Positions 1 to 6,942 of a stretch of 16,297 bases of DNA are shown piece after piece. Under the pieces are notes generated by a model, which saw only the letters and a program-made list of their open reading frames with translations, had not been told where the DNA came from and did not search any database. The first letter of the stretch is position 1. Each line of letters starts with the position of its first letter. Made by a program: the position numbers and the translations under genes. The stretch is from JBMSHD01 sp049416425 (GTDB taxonomy: Bacteria; Pseudomonadota; Gammaproteobacteria; Francisellales; Francisellaceae): positions 1 to 16,297 of the forward strand of contig JBMSHD010000039.1 of NCBI GenBank assembly GCA_049416425.1, in the 5' to 3' direction.

Positions 1-28
1 AATGGTTCAACGCCATTGTACAAGGTTT

Positions 29-3000
29 TCAATTTTTTGGGGAGTTTTCAGCAGTAATACTTGCTAACATGCCTGTATTTGTATTGTAAGTCATTTCTTT
101 TGTTACTTTACTCGAACCAGGTTCTTCGTTTGAACCACTTAAATATACTTTCTCTGAAGTTTCACGTAGAAGATGATCATAGGTATATGTTGTTTTAGCA
201 ATATATCTATCACTTAAAGTGTAATTACCATCAGAGTTTAAAGTAAACAACGGTGCAAATAGATTAGGCACATTGCTATCTGATTCAGATTTAATTATTT
301 GTTCTGAAATATTCTCTGATGAATCAGAATTAAATACCAAACTTGGATTATAAGTTGCTTTGGATGTCGTTTTTCCTGTATATGGGTCATATTGTATAAC
401 GGTAATATCCCCATACACTTTATTTTCTTTAAAAGAAAATGAGACCGAAGCGTGTACTCCCTGTATTTGCAATACAGCCGTTGAAAGATTCGTAGGACCA
501 TTCGTGGAACTATAGTTTCTAGTTATCGCAAGATTTCCCAGGACATCATAAGTATAGTACGTTGTCAGTTTATTTAACAATTGACTATCCAGTCCATATT
601 TATACACTACTTTTGTAAATAACTGGTTGCCTTTATAAGTATATGATGACATCTCATACCAGGTATCGGGGGCACTTGGAGTAGCCATGTAAGTGGCTGA
701 AACTTTGCCAAAAGAATTATAAACTGTCTTTAATTTCCAACCAAATGGATCTGTCACAATAACTGCTCTACCATTTCCTAAATTCACATATTGATAAGAT
801 TTCGTAATATGAAAATCAGGGTTAGATGTATTACTAGCCTGCACTATTCTGCCTAGGTTGTCATAAGTTAACGCATAACTTTGCTTTTGTGAGTTGCTAC
901 CTGAAACAAGCAAACCATAGCGGTTAAGCACTTTTGTCGTACTAGTTACTCCGTCTTCACCTGACTCAGACTTCCCTGATGTAGTCGTTGTAACCGTTAA
1001 TAAGCCATTGGTACTGTCATAATTTTGAGTTATACCTTGCTTAACATTTTCTATTTCTTTACTTAGAGTACTATATTCCCCAAGCTGTGATGTCTTGCTT
1101 ACATGTAAAATTGGGTCTTGTTCAGAATAACCAAACGTATTTGTTAATTGCGGGTAATTAGTCTCCACACCATTTTGCATTTTTGTGTAACCAGTTTCAC
1201 TCGTAGCTGGTAACGTAAACTGATATCCCTTATTATCTTGTTTAATGCTTTTAAGTGAGTATGTGATTTTTTTATAAAATCCCTGACCATCTTTAACATA
1301 ATCAGGGTAGTAACCAGATATGTTTTCAACCGATAAAGGTGTTCTTTGATACGGATAATTAGCATTAGGGCTTGAATAAGTAACCTTTTGGAATAAATTT
1401 AGAGTCTTATCAAGCTTAAATGAAATCTGGCCATATTGATTATATTGGTAGCTTGTTTGCGTTTCATATGTTTTCCCAGAATTACCTGTATCAGGTAAAG
1501 TGCTACCTTCAAGCGCATAGGGCAGTGTAGTTTGATCAACTGTGACCAAAGATGGCTTATTGTATGACATGGGTAACTCATCAAAGGAATGATAAACAGT
1601 ATTTGGATCTGTAATAGGTCCAATATCTGAAACCTTTACCGCATATTGATATGTTTTTTTCAAATACTGAAATGGTGAGGTTGGGCTGTTATAGACTATG
1701 GATTCTGTCTCTATAGTTGGTCGACCTAAGGCGTCGTAGGTGGTAGTGGTTAATATTGGTTGACGACCTGGTATCGTTACTAACACACTATTTGTAAATG
1801 TTTGGCTAGCAACTTTATCAGCAACACTTGCATCTGGTTTACCTTTTGTATTATTCGTTGAATCAACTCTAAATAAAGGGTCTAGCCAATAACTTTGTAA
1901 TGGCATGGGGGTGGTGGTACCATCATCTTGAATATCATAATTATAATTTGGGTCGTATTGATAAAGGTTAGGCCCCATAAAAGTATTTTTATCATTAGCA
2001 GCAATATCATAATTTACCTGCTTAAGTACATTGCCTTGAGCATCATCAAATACTACTTTTGAAGCAACATAAGCAACCACTTGAATATTTTTGTCAGAGG
2101 TGTCACCATCAGAACTAATATCCTCCACGCCTTGCTCATAACTTTGCTTTACATATGATATATTTATCTGTGATTCGGTTGGGCCTTCTATATTAGAAAT
2201 TAAGTTATAATCGCCTTCAGTAATATAACTATATCTTGTTGTCCTCCCATCTGGTGAAGTAATTGATATTATTTGAGCCTTATCAGGACCACTGTCAATT
2301 TTTTTAAAACTAAAGCTTGTAGAATTACTTAAGTTATTAGAATTATTTGAATAGTTGGGCGTAGATATTTCCATACTATTTAAATAACTAACACCACCAT
2401 CAGTGGGATCATAATATAAGACTATTCTCGCAAGTGTCCCAGAGGTATTGGTGATTTGACCATTTGTAAATGTTGTATCAAATATTGTAATACTTGATTG
2501 ACCTTGATTGGATAAATAAGCTAAGTTTATCGTCTGCCTTGCTACATCACCAAGACCAAAAACTTTTCCTTCACCTTGTAATGGCGTACTGATACTTGAA
2601 AGCAAGTAAGCTTTAGAATTGAGCTGCCAATTTTGTTGCTTTAATGTATATATCGTACCATTTGAAGTGGAAATTTCTATTGAACCTGATGGTGTATATG
2701 CCATTTTTATTTTTTGATAATCTGGTGCTTCTTTATTGCCATCAACATGTGAATAAATAAAGAAATCATTAGGCATATTCTCACCATTCTCAGTTGAAAA
2801 TGGCAACCCTTTTAATGTAATGGTATCGTTTGAAGATATATCTACATATTTAGGGTTTATAGTAAATGTTATGCCATTAATTTTTACAGTTACAACTTTG
2901 TCAACAATAGAGCCTGGTATTGTAGTTACAGATACACTTGGAAAAGACAGGTCCCATGAAGAGTCTTGCCCATCACTCAAGTAAATGGATGATTTATTCC

Positions 3001-3307
3001 CTGATTGGTAAGTAACGCCTATCGGCAGACTAATACCATAGCCATACAAGTCATTTACCTTGTCAACAATATACCCAGCAGAAACAGCCCCAGAAATAGG
3101 AGATATTGAAAATTGTGATGAGGCTAAATGATCGTTAAATTGGGATACAGGTGAAGATTCAACCGTACTATCCGTAGACTGTAGATTTACTAGCGATGAC
3201 TTTTCCTTTGCCAAAATATGGTTTTTTTGAGAGGTGGACTGTGCAAAGCCAAAAGAAAGCGAAATCATAAAAAAGCATAATATTTGTGCGATATATTTTT
3301 TATTCAT
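29..3307 (-). CDS. Secreted RHS/YD-repeat protein, probably C-terminally incomplete
   Basis: A 1092-aa protein with a Sec-type signal peptide: lysines at 3-4, a hydrophobic stretch to about residue 21, then a likely cleavage near FGFA-QS. RHS/YD repeats are visible as YDALGR (about residue 525), YDNLGR (about 815), YDVLGN (about 920) and YDHLLRE (about 1042). Much of the rest is beta-rich, with Ser, Thr, Asn and Tyr abundant. RHS proteins form beta-shell cocoons around a C-terminal toxin or act as surface proteins; no toxin tip is present. The protein stops just after a YD repeat, 28 bp from the window edge, so it may continue beyond in another frame. An RBS (GAGGT, about 3312-3316) lies 7 nt before the ATG. 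The gene is clearly more AT-rich than the housekeeping genes to its right, suggesting horizontal acquisition. The family is fairly certain; the function is unknown. Confidence 0.75.
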   Translation of the reverse strand: MNKKYIAQILCFFMISLSFGFAQSTSQKNHILAKEKSSLVNLQSTDSTVESSPVSQFNDHLASSQFSISPISGAVSAGYIVDKVNDLYGYGISLPIGVTYQSGNKSSIYLSDGQDSSWDLSFPSVSVTTIPGSIVDKVVTVKINGITFTINPKYVDISSNDTITLKGLPFSTENGENMPNDFFIYSHVDGNKEAPDYQKIKMAYTPSGSIEISTSNGTIYTLKQQNWQLNSKAYLLSSISTPLQGEGKVFGLGDVARQTINLAYLSNQGQSSITIFDTTFTNGQITNTSGTLARIVLYYDPTDGGVSYLNSMEISTPNYSNNSNNLSNSTSFSFKKIDSGPDKAQIISITSPDGRTTRYSYITEGDYNLISNIEGPTESQINISYVKQSYEQGVEDISSDGDTSDKNIQVVAYVASKVVFDDAQGNVLKQVNYDIAANDKNTFMGPNLYQYDPNYNYDIQDDGTTTPMPLQSYWLDPLFRVDSTNNTKGKPDASVADKVASQTFTNSVLVTIPGRQPILTTTTYDALGRPTIETESIVYNSPTSPFQYLKKTYQYAVKVSDIGPITDPNTVYHSFDELPMSYNKPSLVTVDQTTLPYALEGSTLPDTGNSGKTYETQTSYQYNQYGQISFKLDKTLNLFQKVTYSSPNANYPYQRTPLSVENISGYYPDYVKDGQGFYKKITYSLKSIKQDNKGYQFTLPATSETGYTKMQNGVETNYPQLTNTFGYSEQDPILHVSKTSQLGEYSTLSKEIENVKQGITQNYDSTNGLLTVTTTTSGKSESGEDGVTSTTKVLNRYGLLVSGSNSQKQSYALTYDNLGRIVQASNTSNPDFHITKSYQYVNLGNGRAVIVTDPFGWKLKTVYNSFGKVSATYMATPSAPDTWYEMSSYTYKGNQLFTKVVYKYGLDSQLLNKLTTYYTYDVLGNLAITRNYSSTNGPTNLSTAVLQIQGVHASVSFSFKENKVYGDITVIQYDPYTGKTTSKATYNPSLVFNSDSSENISEQIIKSESDSNVPNLFAPLFTLNSDGNYTLSDRYIAKTTYTYDHLLRETSEKVYLSGSNEEPGSSKVTKEMTYNTNTGMLASITAENSPKN

Positions 3308-3324
3308 AATAATTACCTCGGTTC

Positions 3325-3338
3325 CACACTACAGGACA
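3325..3338 (+). repeat. Left terminal inverted repeat of the IS
   Basis: CACACTACAGGACA, a perfect inverted match to 4525-4538. This is where the transposase would bind and cleave. Confidence 0.85.
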
Positions 3339-3355
3339 GCAGCACGCTAAAGCCC

Positions 3356-3383
3356 TTGACTATTCAGGGATAGCCATTATTCT
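3356..3383 (+). promoter_or_regulatory. Candidate transposase promoter
   Basis: TTGACT (3356-3361, 5 of 6 to the -35 consensus), a 16-nt spacer and TATTCT (3378-3383, 4 of 6 to the -10 consensus) lie just inside the left IS end, about 30 nt before the transposase ATG. No clear Shine-Dalgarno precedes that ATG. Prediction by eye only. Confidence 0.45.
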
Positions 3384-3415
3384 AAGTGTGCTAAAAACAA
3401 AAATAATCACGATCG

Positions 3416-4534
3416 ATGAGGCACATCAAAGAACTTCAACAGCTACTGTCGACCTATTTTCCCTTTTTCCCACACAAATTGCAATGTCTTAGCGGCTTTA
3501 TTTTGGGTCTGATGATCGTCAAATGCGTCAATTTGTCCAAAATTGCCAGCACGTTTCAAACAGAAACGAAAAAAGACTCCACGTATAAGAGGCTGCAACG
3601 GTTTATAAAAGGGCTTAATGTGACCCCGGGACAGCTCTTAAATATGATCTTTGATGTATTTCAACTTGAAGGAAAGAAGCTCCATTTATGCATGGATAGA
3701 ACCAATTGGAAATTTGGCAAGATTCACATCAACTATCTGGTGATCAGTATTGCCTATAAAGGGATTGCCACTCCAGTGATCTGGAGTCTTCTGATTGATA
3801 AGAAGTGCGGCAATTCCAATTTCGATGACAGAAGGCGGCTTATTGATCGATTATTAACGTTCTTAGATCCGAGCAGAATTGAGGTGATACTGGCGGATCG
3901 TGAATTCTTAAGCGAAGATACCATCGCCTATCTTCATAGTAAGAATATCCCTTTTGTAATAAGGGCTAAAGAGAATTTTGTCACTTGCAATTCTCAAGGA
4001 TTTACTGTGAGTCTAGCGCAGGTTTTCGAAACACTTCCGCCTGGTAAAACCAAGCATTTGAAGCATCAAAGAAGTCTCTTGGGTTCTGATGTTTATATCT
4101 CTGCCAAAAGGTTGAAAGACGGTGAGTTATTGATCCTTGTGTCTAAACACCGTTTCAACGATGTCTTTGATAAGTACAAAATACGCTGGGAAATCGAGAC
4201 GCTTTTTAGTGCTGTTAAAAAGCGAGGCTTTGACCTTGAAAGCACGCATATCGTTAAACCTGAAAGACTCTCCAATCTCTTTTTTGTCGTCAGCATTGCC
4301 TTTATCTGGGGATATAGACAAGGTGACATTATTGTGGCAGCCAAACCTCATTTGCTGAAACCCAAAAAGCACGGCTACCCTCAACATTCCATTGTCCGTA
4401 TCGGTATAGATGCCATTACCAAAGCCATTAGTCTTATAACCATCAAACCCCGTAACATAATAGCTTCCATGAGGATGGTCTTCAAGCAGTCGTCATCAAA
4501 GGCAGGTATTCAAAAATGGCTTAGTGTCCTGTAG
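3416..4534 (+). CDS. IS4-family transposase (DDE, YREK type)
   Basis: A 372-aa DDE transposase that would cut and rejoin the IS ends. The catalytic triad fits the family: first Asp in CMDRTNW (about residue 94), second Asp in LADREF (about 162), and Glu in the YREK signature YKIRWEIETLFSAVK (about 251-265). The signature spacing Y-x2-R-x3-E-x6-K is exact. The N-terminal part (about 1-75) is the usual DNA-binding region, including a KKDSTYKRLQRF segment. The C-terminus is basic. No frameshift or stop is seen, so the enzyme should be active. The stop codon overlaps the right terminal repeat. The ATG at 3416 is the only good start; translation initiation looks weak, which is common for transposases. 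The exact IS4 subgroup was not identified. Confidence 0.93.
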   Translation: MRHIKELQQLLSTYFPFFPHKLQCLSGFILGLMIVKCVNLSKIASTFQTETKKDSTYKRLQRFIKGLNVTPGQLLNMIFDVFQLEGKKLHLCMDRTNWKFGKIHINYLVISIAYKGIATPVIWSLLIDKKCGNSNFDDRRRLIDRLLTFLDPSRIEVILADREFLSEDTIAYLHSKNIPFVIRAKENFVTCNSQGFTVSLAQVFETLPPGKTKHLKHQRSLLGSDVYISAKRLKDGELLILVSKHRFNDVFDKYKIRWEIETLFSAVKKRGFDLESTHIVKPERLSNLFFVVSIAFIWGYRQGDIIVAAKPHLLKPKKHGYPQHSIVRIGIDAITKAISLITIKPRNIIASMRMVFKQSSSKAGIQKWLSVL

Positions 4535-4538
4535 TGTG
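4525..4538 (-). repeat. Right terminal inverted repeat of the IS
   Basis: TGTCCTGTAGTGTG, the perfect reverse complement of the left end. It contains the transposase stop codon (TAG, 4532-4534). Confidence 0.85.
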
Positions 4539-4564
4539 ACACAATGCACATCGCTATTATTCTT

Positions 4565-5326
4565 TTATAAAGAGGCAAACAGGTAATTTAGTGATGAAAA
4601 TGTGACGCCTTGTTTAAATGGATTATTCACCTTGGCTATCCATTTTTTTGCCAGCTTCAGATGCATTTTATTAAGCTTATGTAGCGACTTTGCATCCGGC
4701 TCAGCTTGCTTAAAGATCCCGGCGGCATTTTGTGCCTCTTGATACCAGTGGTTGGCTATGTTCTTAAACGTGTTTTTATGGATATCAGGTCTCAGTTGTT
4801 TATCAAGGCAGATATCACGATGACTATGTCTGCGGATACAAAACAGATGTCGAATAATCTCATTACAGCGATTAAACTGATAAATGTGTTCCTTGTCGAT
4901 GTTAGCGACGACAGCTGCTTGAATTTTGGCGATGCCGATGTAATTCTGCCGGCAGTGCTCATGAAGGTCATGACGTCCAAGCATCAGTGTCTCCAGGGCA
5001 TAGTTAAGATCTTCTTCGAGTGACTCAATCAGAGAGAACCATAACGGCTGATTATCATTGTGATAATGATGAAACAGTCGTTCGCTCAAAGGCATGGATG
5101 GGGTGGCCGCCTTAAGCCTGCTTAACTCCTGTTGCCACCATATAAGCTTATGCGTGGCTGGCGTTTTATCCTGATAAAATTCAGAGGTTTTAATCCATTG
5201 AAATTTAAGCGCTTCCAGTGTAAAAAGTTTTTCGGCCACGATTGAATCAAGCTTACGATAGGCATAATAGTAAAAGCTGCCAGCTGTTATTTGTCGATAT
5301 TGTTCGATTGAGAATGGATAATCCAT
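4565..5326 (-). CDS. Squalene/phytoene synthase-fold protein, NDUFAF6-like, lacking aspartate motifs
   Basis: A 253-aa, probably all-alpha soluble protein. Marks of the squalene/phytoene synthase superfamily are an early SFYYYAYRK segment (17-25), the helix with KLIWWQQEL (60-68), the core helix LNYALETLMLGRHDL with YIGIAKIQAAV (107-139), and the RRHSHRDICL segment (165-174). The order and spacing resemble the complex I assembly factor NDUFAF6 and short bacterial relatives. Neither DxxxD prenyl-diphosphate motif of true synthases is visible, so catalysis is doubtful. The ATG overlaps the end of the phosphatase gene by 40 nt, implying translational coupling; there are no nearby alternative starts. 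It is the last gene of the ubiG transcript, and its stop is 26 bp from the IS right end. The family rests on motif resemblance and the role on inference. Confidence 0.6.
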   Translation of the reverse strand: MDYPFSIEQYRQITAGSFYYYAYRKLDSIVAEKLFTLEALKFQWIKTSEFYQDKTPATHKLIWWQQELSRLKAATPSMPLSERLFHHYHNDNQPLWFSLIESLEEDLNYALETLMLGRHDLHEHCRQNYIGIAKIQAAVVANIDKEHIYQFNRCNEIIRHLFCIRRHSHRDICLDKQLRPDIHKNTFKNIANHWYQEAQNAAGIFKQAEPDAKSLHKLNKMHLKLAKKWIAKVNNPFKQGVTFSSLNYLFASL

Positions 5327-5760
5327 GCCGTGAGATCGTTCAGGGTTTCAATGGAGGCATTATAATACATCTTAGGCACTTTGGCAGCGCCATAACCATA
5401 TTCTGCCAAAATTCCCATTACATTTGCGGCTTTTGCTGCCTGCATATCGGCAAGACTGTCACCGACAAACAGGGTGTCAGCTGTCGAAATTTCAAGCCTG
5501 CTCATGGCTTCTATCAAGGCTTCTGGATGTGGTTTTGGATGTGCAACATCCGCTGCGAGACATGGAGAGCGGAACGCGAGGTCGAGTAGACCCGGGTAGT
5601 CTTGCGCTGTAAACAGCAAGCGACGTGCCGTAGGCGCCAGAGCGAAGTCTGTGAAACAGCTTGTACCCAAGGCGTAGAGTAGAATCGGAGACAGTTGCCT
5701 GCTCGGAATGAACGCAGTGAATTTGTGAAGGTATGCTGGCGAGGCGGACGTCCCGGGCAA
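5287..5760 (-). CDS. C-terminal fragment of the interrupted Gph/MupP phosphatase
   Basis: In the same frame as the N-terminal fragment, immediately after the TAA. The only starts are non-ATG; the first is a TTG at 5758-5760, without an obvious ribosome-binding site. About 70 residues derive from the inserted element; from DVAHPKPHP onward it is the phosphatase C-terminus with the GDS motif. Independent expression is unlikely. It is listed because it shows that the reading frame is preserved through the insertion. Confidence 0.4.
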   Translation of the reverse strand: MPGTSASPAYLHKFTAFIPSRQLSPILLYALGTSCFTDFALAPTARRLLFTAQDYPGLLDLAFRSPCLAADVAHPKPHPEALIEAMSRLEISTADTLFVGDSLADMQAAKAANVMGILAEYGYGAAKVPKMYYNASIETLNDLTAWIIHSQSNNIDK

Positions 5761-5838
5761 AATTTATGCCGCCGAGGATAGCCGATTCGATTTTGTATAT
5801 GGATATACAAAATCTATTATGAGGCCCGAGGCACCCAG
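5548..5838 (-). mobile_element. Intervening element of about 291 bp inserted in-frame into gph/mupP
   Basis: Boundaries are inferred from protein continuity: the phosphatase stops resembling its family after Asp148 and resumes at VAHPKPHP. GAT occurs at both edges (5839-5841 and 5548-5550), so the insert may be 288 bp plus a 3-bp duplication, or 291 bp. Both are multiples of three. On the coding strand I find only TAG at 5814-5816 and TAA at 5764-5766 near the upstream end. From 5763 to 5548 all three coding-strand frames are open, while the other strand carries about ten stops. CCCGGG occurs twice (5591-5596, 5752-5757), and several short hairpins are visible. No transposase or known IS ends are seen. 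It behaves like a Rickettsia-palindromic-element type of in-gene insertion, but I do not recognise the sequence. Confidence 0.65.
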
Positions 5839-6282
5839 ATCGGCGCACAAGACGATGACAGCGCTATGATACGCCGGTATTCTGGCGATGACAGCCTCGG
5901 TTAACAGACGTGTTTTATTGGTGATGATTCCCCATAAAACCTTTTGGCGATTCAAGGTGTTAATCAGCATTTCTACGCCAGAGAAGAGCTGAGTTTGGGT
6001 TTTGGCATGCTGTTGATAGTGGGAAAAGGCAATGGCTCTGAATTTATCGATATCGCCTTGATCAAGCTCAGGTTTGATCTTTTTAAGAATAAAGCCAACT
6101 CCGTTGCCAATGACATCGACCAGTTGATGGCGATCAAAGTCAATATTGAGTCCAAAATGTGAAAAAGCGTGTTCAATAGCGGCAAAGATGCTTGTTGCAC
6201 TGTCGATAAGGGTACCATCAAGATCAAAAAGAATGAGTCTAGGTGGCTTTTTGAAAGGCGATGATATAGTTGACATCGGCAT
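5764..6282 (-). CDS. N-terminal fragment of the interrupted Gph/MupP phosphatase
   Basis: This 172-aa reading frame holds the cap region and HAD motifs I and II. Residues 1-148 are genuine phosphatase. From about residue 149 (LGASGLIIDF onward) the sequence is encoded by the inserted element and ends at its TAA. If translated, it would lack the motif III lysine and motif IV acidic residues needed for activity. Confidence 0.6.
   Translation of the reverse strand: MPMSTISSPFKKPPRLILFDLDGTLIDSATSIFAAIEHAFSHFGLNIDFDRHQLVDVIGNGVGFILKKIKPELDQGDIDKFRAIAFSHYQQHAKTQTQLFSGVEMLINTLNRQKVLWGIITNKTRLLTEAVIARIPAYHSAVIVLCADLGASGLIIDFVYPYTKSNRLSSAA
5789..5814. repeat. Perfect 26-bp palindrome (12-bp arms, 2-nt centre)
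   Basis: Arms GATTTTGTATAT (5789-5800) and ATATACAAAATC (5803-5814) are exact reverse complements around a GG centre. It lies at the upstream end of the element inserted in the phosphatase gene. It is not a terminator: there is no GC-rich stem or T-tract. It could be a recombinase or binding site, or the mobile core of the element. Confidence 0.9.
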
Positions 6283-6937
6283 TGTCTGAGAACGTCATTT
6301 TTTGTGTCAGCGGATTGTATTTGATGCCGACGAGTTTTTTGGGATTAAGCTGATAGTTGGATGCCGCCTTTACTAACTCATAAGGTTTGATAAATTTGCC
6401 GTATTCATGAATGCCTTTAGGCAGTATTTTCAGTACATGCTCGGCCATAATGACCGACAGGAAATAAGACTTTAGATTGCGGTTTAGTGTGGAGAAGAAG
6501 ACCCAGCCATCTTTTTTAACAAGCTGCGCACAGCTTTTAATAACACTGACAGGATCCGGTACATGCTCAAGCATTTCCATACAGGTGACAATGTCAAACT
6601 GTTCGTTGTGAGATGATGCAAAGTGCTCTACGGTGTCGCAAAGATAGTCAATAGACACTCCGGATTCGCAAGCATGTTTAGCGGCAACTTCAAGCGACAG
6701 CTCTGCCATGTCTAAACCCGTCGCGATAGCGCCTTCCTTAGCCAGAGCCTCAGTTAGAATTCCGCCACCACAACCGACATCAAGGATTTTCTTTCCATCT
6801 GGTGTGCCTGCCATTTTTAGCACAAACTGAACCCGTAGCGGGTTGACCTGGTGCAGGGTTTTAAGCTCACCGTTACTATCCCACCAATCTTGAGCATGCT
6901 GGCTGAATTTTTCAATTTCAATCGGATCAATATTCAT
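6239..6937 (-). CDS. ubiG: Ubiquinone biosynthesis O-methyltransferase UbiG
   Basis: A 232-aa SAM-dependent methyltransferase that carries out both O-methylation steps of ubiquinone synthesis, as a peripheral membrane-associated enzyme. The N-terminus IEKFSQHAQDWWD is typical of UbiG, as is LKTLHQVNPLR (25-35). SAM motif I is LDVGCGGGILTE (52-63), the acidic loop is GLDMAE (74-79), and EMLEHVPDP follows at 121-129. Length matches the family, and no breaks are seen. The ATG lies 5 nt after the stop of the upstream 48-aa ORF and has only a weak Shine-Dalgarno, so it is probably translated by coupling. Its 3' end overlaps the phosphatase start by 44 nt. The ubiG-then-HAD-phosphatase order is a known gammaproteobacterial arrangement. 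Confidence 0.96.
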   Translation of the reverse strand: MNIDPIEIEKFSQHAQDWWDSNGELKTLHQVNPLRVQFVLKMAGTPDGKKILDVGCGGGILTEALAKEGAIATGLDMAELSLEVAAKHACESGVSIDYLCDTVEHFASSHNEQFDIVTCMEMLEHVPDPVSVIKSCAQLVKKDGWVFFSTLNRNLKSYFLSVIMAEHVLKILPKGIHEYGKFIKPYELVKAASNYQLNPKKLVGIKYNPLTQKMTFSDNADVNYIIAFQKAT

Positions 6938-6942
6938 GATTC

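Larger units (their letters stand above)
3325..4538 (+). mobile_element. Complete IS4-family insertion sequence, 1214 bp
   Basis: The element is bounded by perfect 14-bp inverted repeats CACACTACAGGACA (3325-3338) and its complement (4525-4538). It contains a single transposase gene whose stop codon lies inside the right repeat. Length and organisation fit the IS4 family. I find no direct target duplication: the flanks CTCGGTTC (left) and ACACAATG (right) do not match. That suggests either a later rearrangement or an old insertion. The left end lies 17 bp upstream of the RHS start codon; the right end is 26 bp from the stop of the squalene-synthase-like gene. Confidence 0.85.
5287..6282 (-). 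pseudogene. gph: HAD phosphatase (Gph/MupP type) interrupted by an in-frame insertion
   Basis: One phosphatase gene split by foreign DNA. The 5' part (5839-6282) has HAD motif I DLDGTLIDS (20-28) and motif II ITNK (120-123). The 3' part (5287-5547) has motif III KPHP and motif IV GDSLADMQAAKAA. Both parts share a frame, and removing 5548-5838 joins CAD to VAHPKPHP. This restores a 234-aa protein of normal family length. The family dephosphorylates 2-phosphoglycolate (Gph) or, when encoded next to ubiG as in Pseudomonas, MurNAc-6-phosphate (MupP, peptidoglycan recycling). A TAA at 5764-5766 in the insertion separates motifs I-II from III-IV, so neither fragment should be active. The start overlaps the end of ubiG by 44 nt; ATG at 6271-6273 is an alternative. 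The homology is strong; choosing between Gph and MupP is inference. Confidence 0.85.

Noticed and set aside
295..1623. Short minus-strand ORFs of 68-74 codons within the RHS gene
   Set aside because: They are alternative frames of an AT-rich gene whose own frame shows signal peptide and YD repeats.
4093..4387. Several short ORFs antisense to or out of frame with the transposase
   Set aside because: They lie wholly inside a gene with an intact YREK motif, have no ribosome-binding sites and resemble nothing.
5514..5810. Third minus-strand frame open across the insert (98 codons)
   Set aside because: Same cause as above; non-ATG start, no ribosome-binding site, and it overlaps real phosphatase sequence out of frame.
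5492..5848. 118-codon minus-strand ORF across the gph insert, starting at GTG
   Set aside because: It runs out of frame with the phosphatase, ends in unrelated gph sequence, and its openness follows from the general stop depletion of the insert. It could be the element's own frame, but nothing supports translation.
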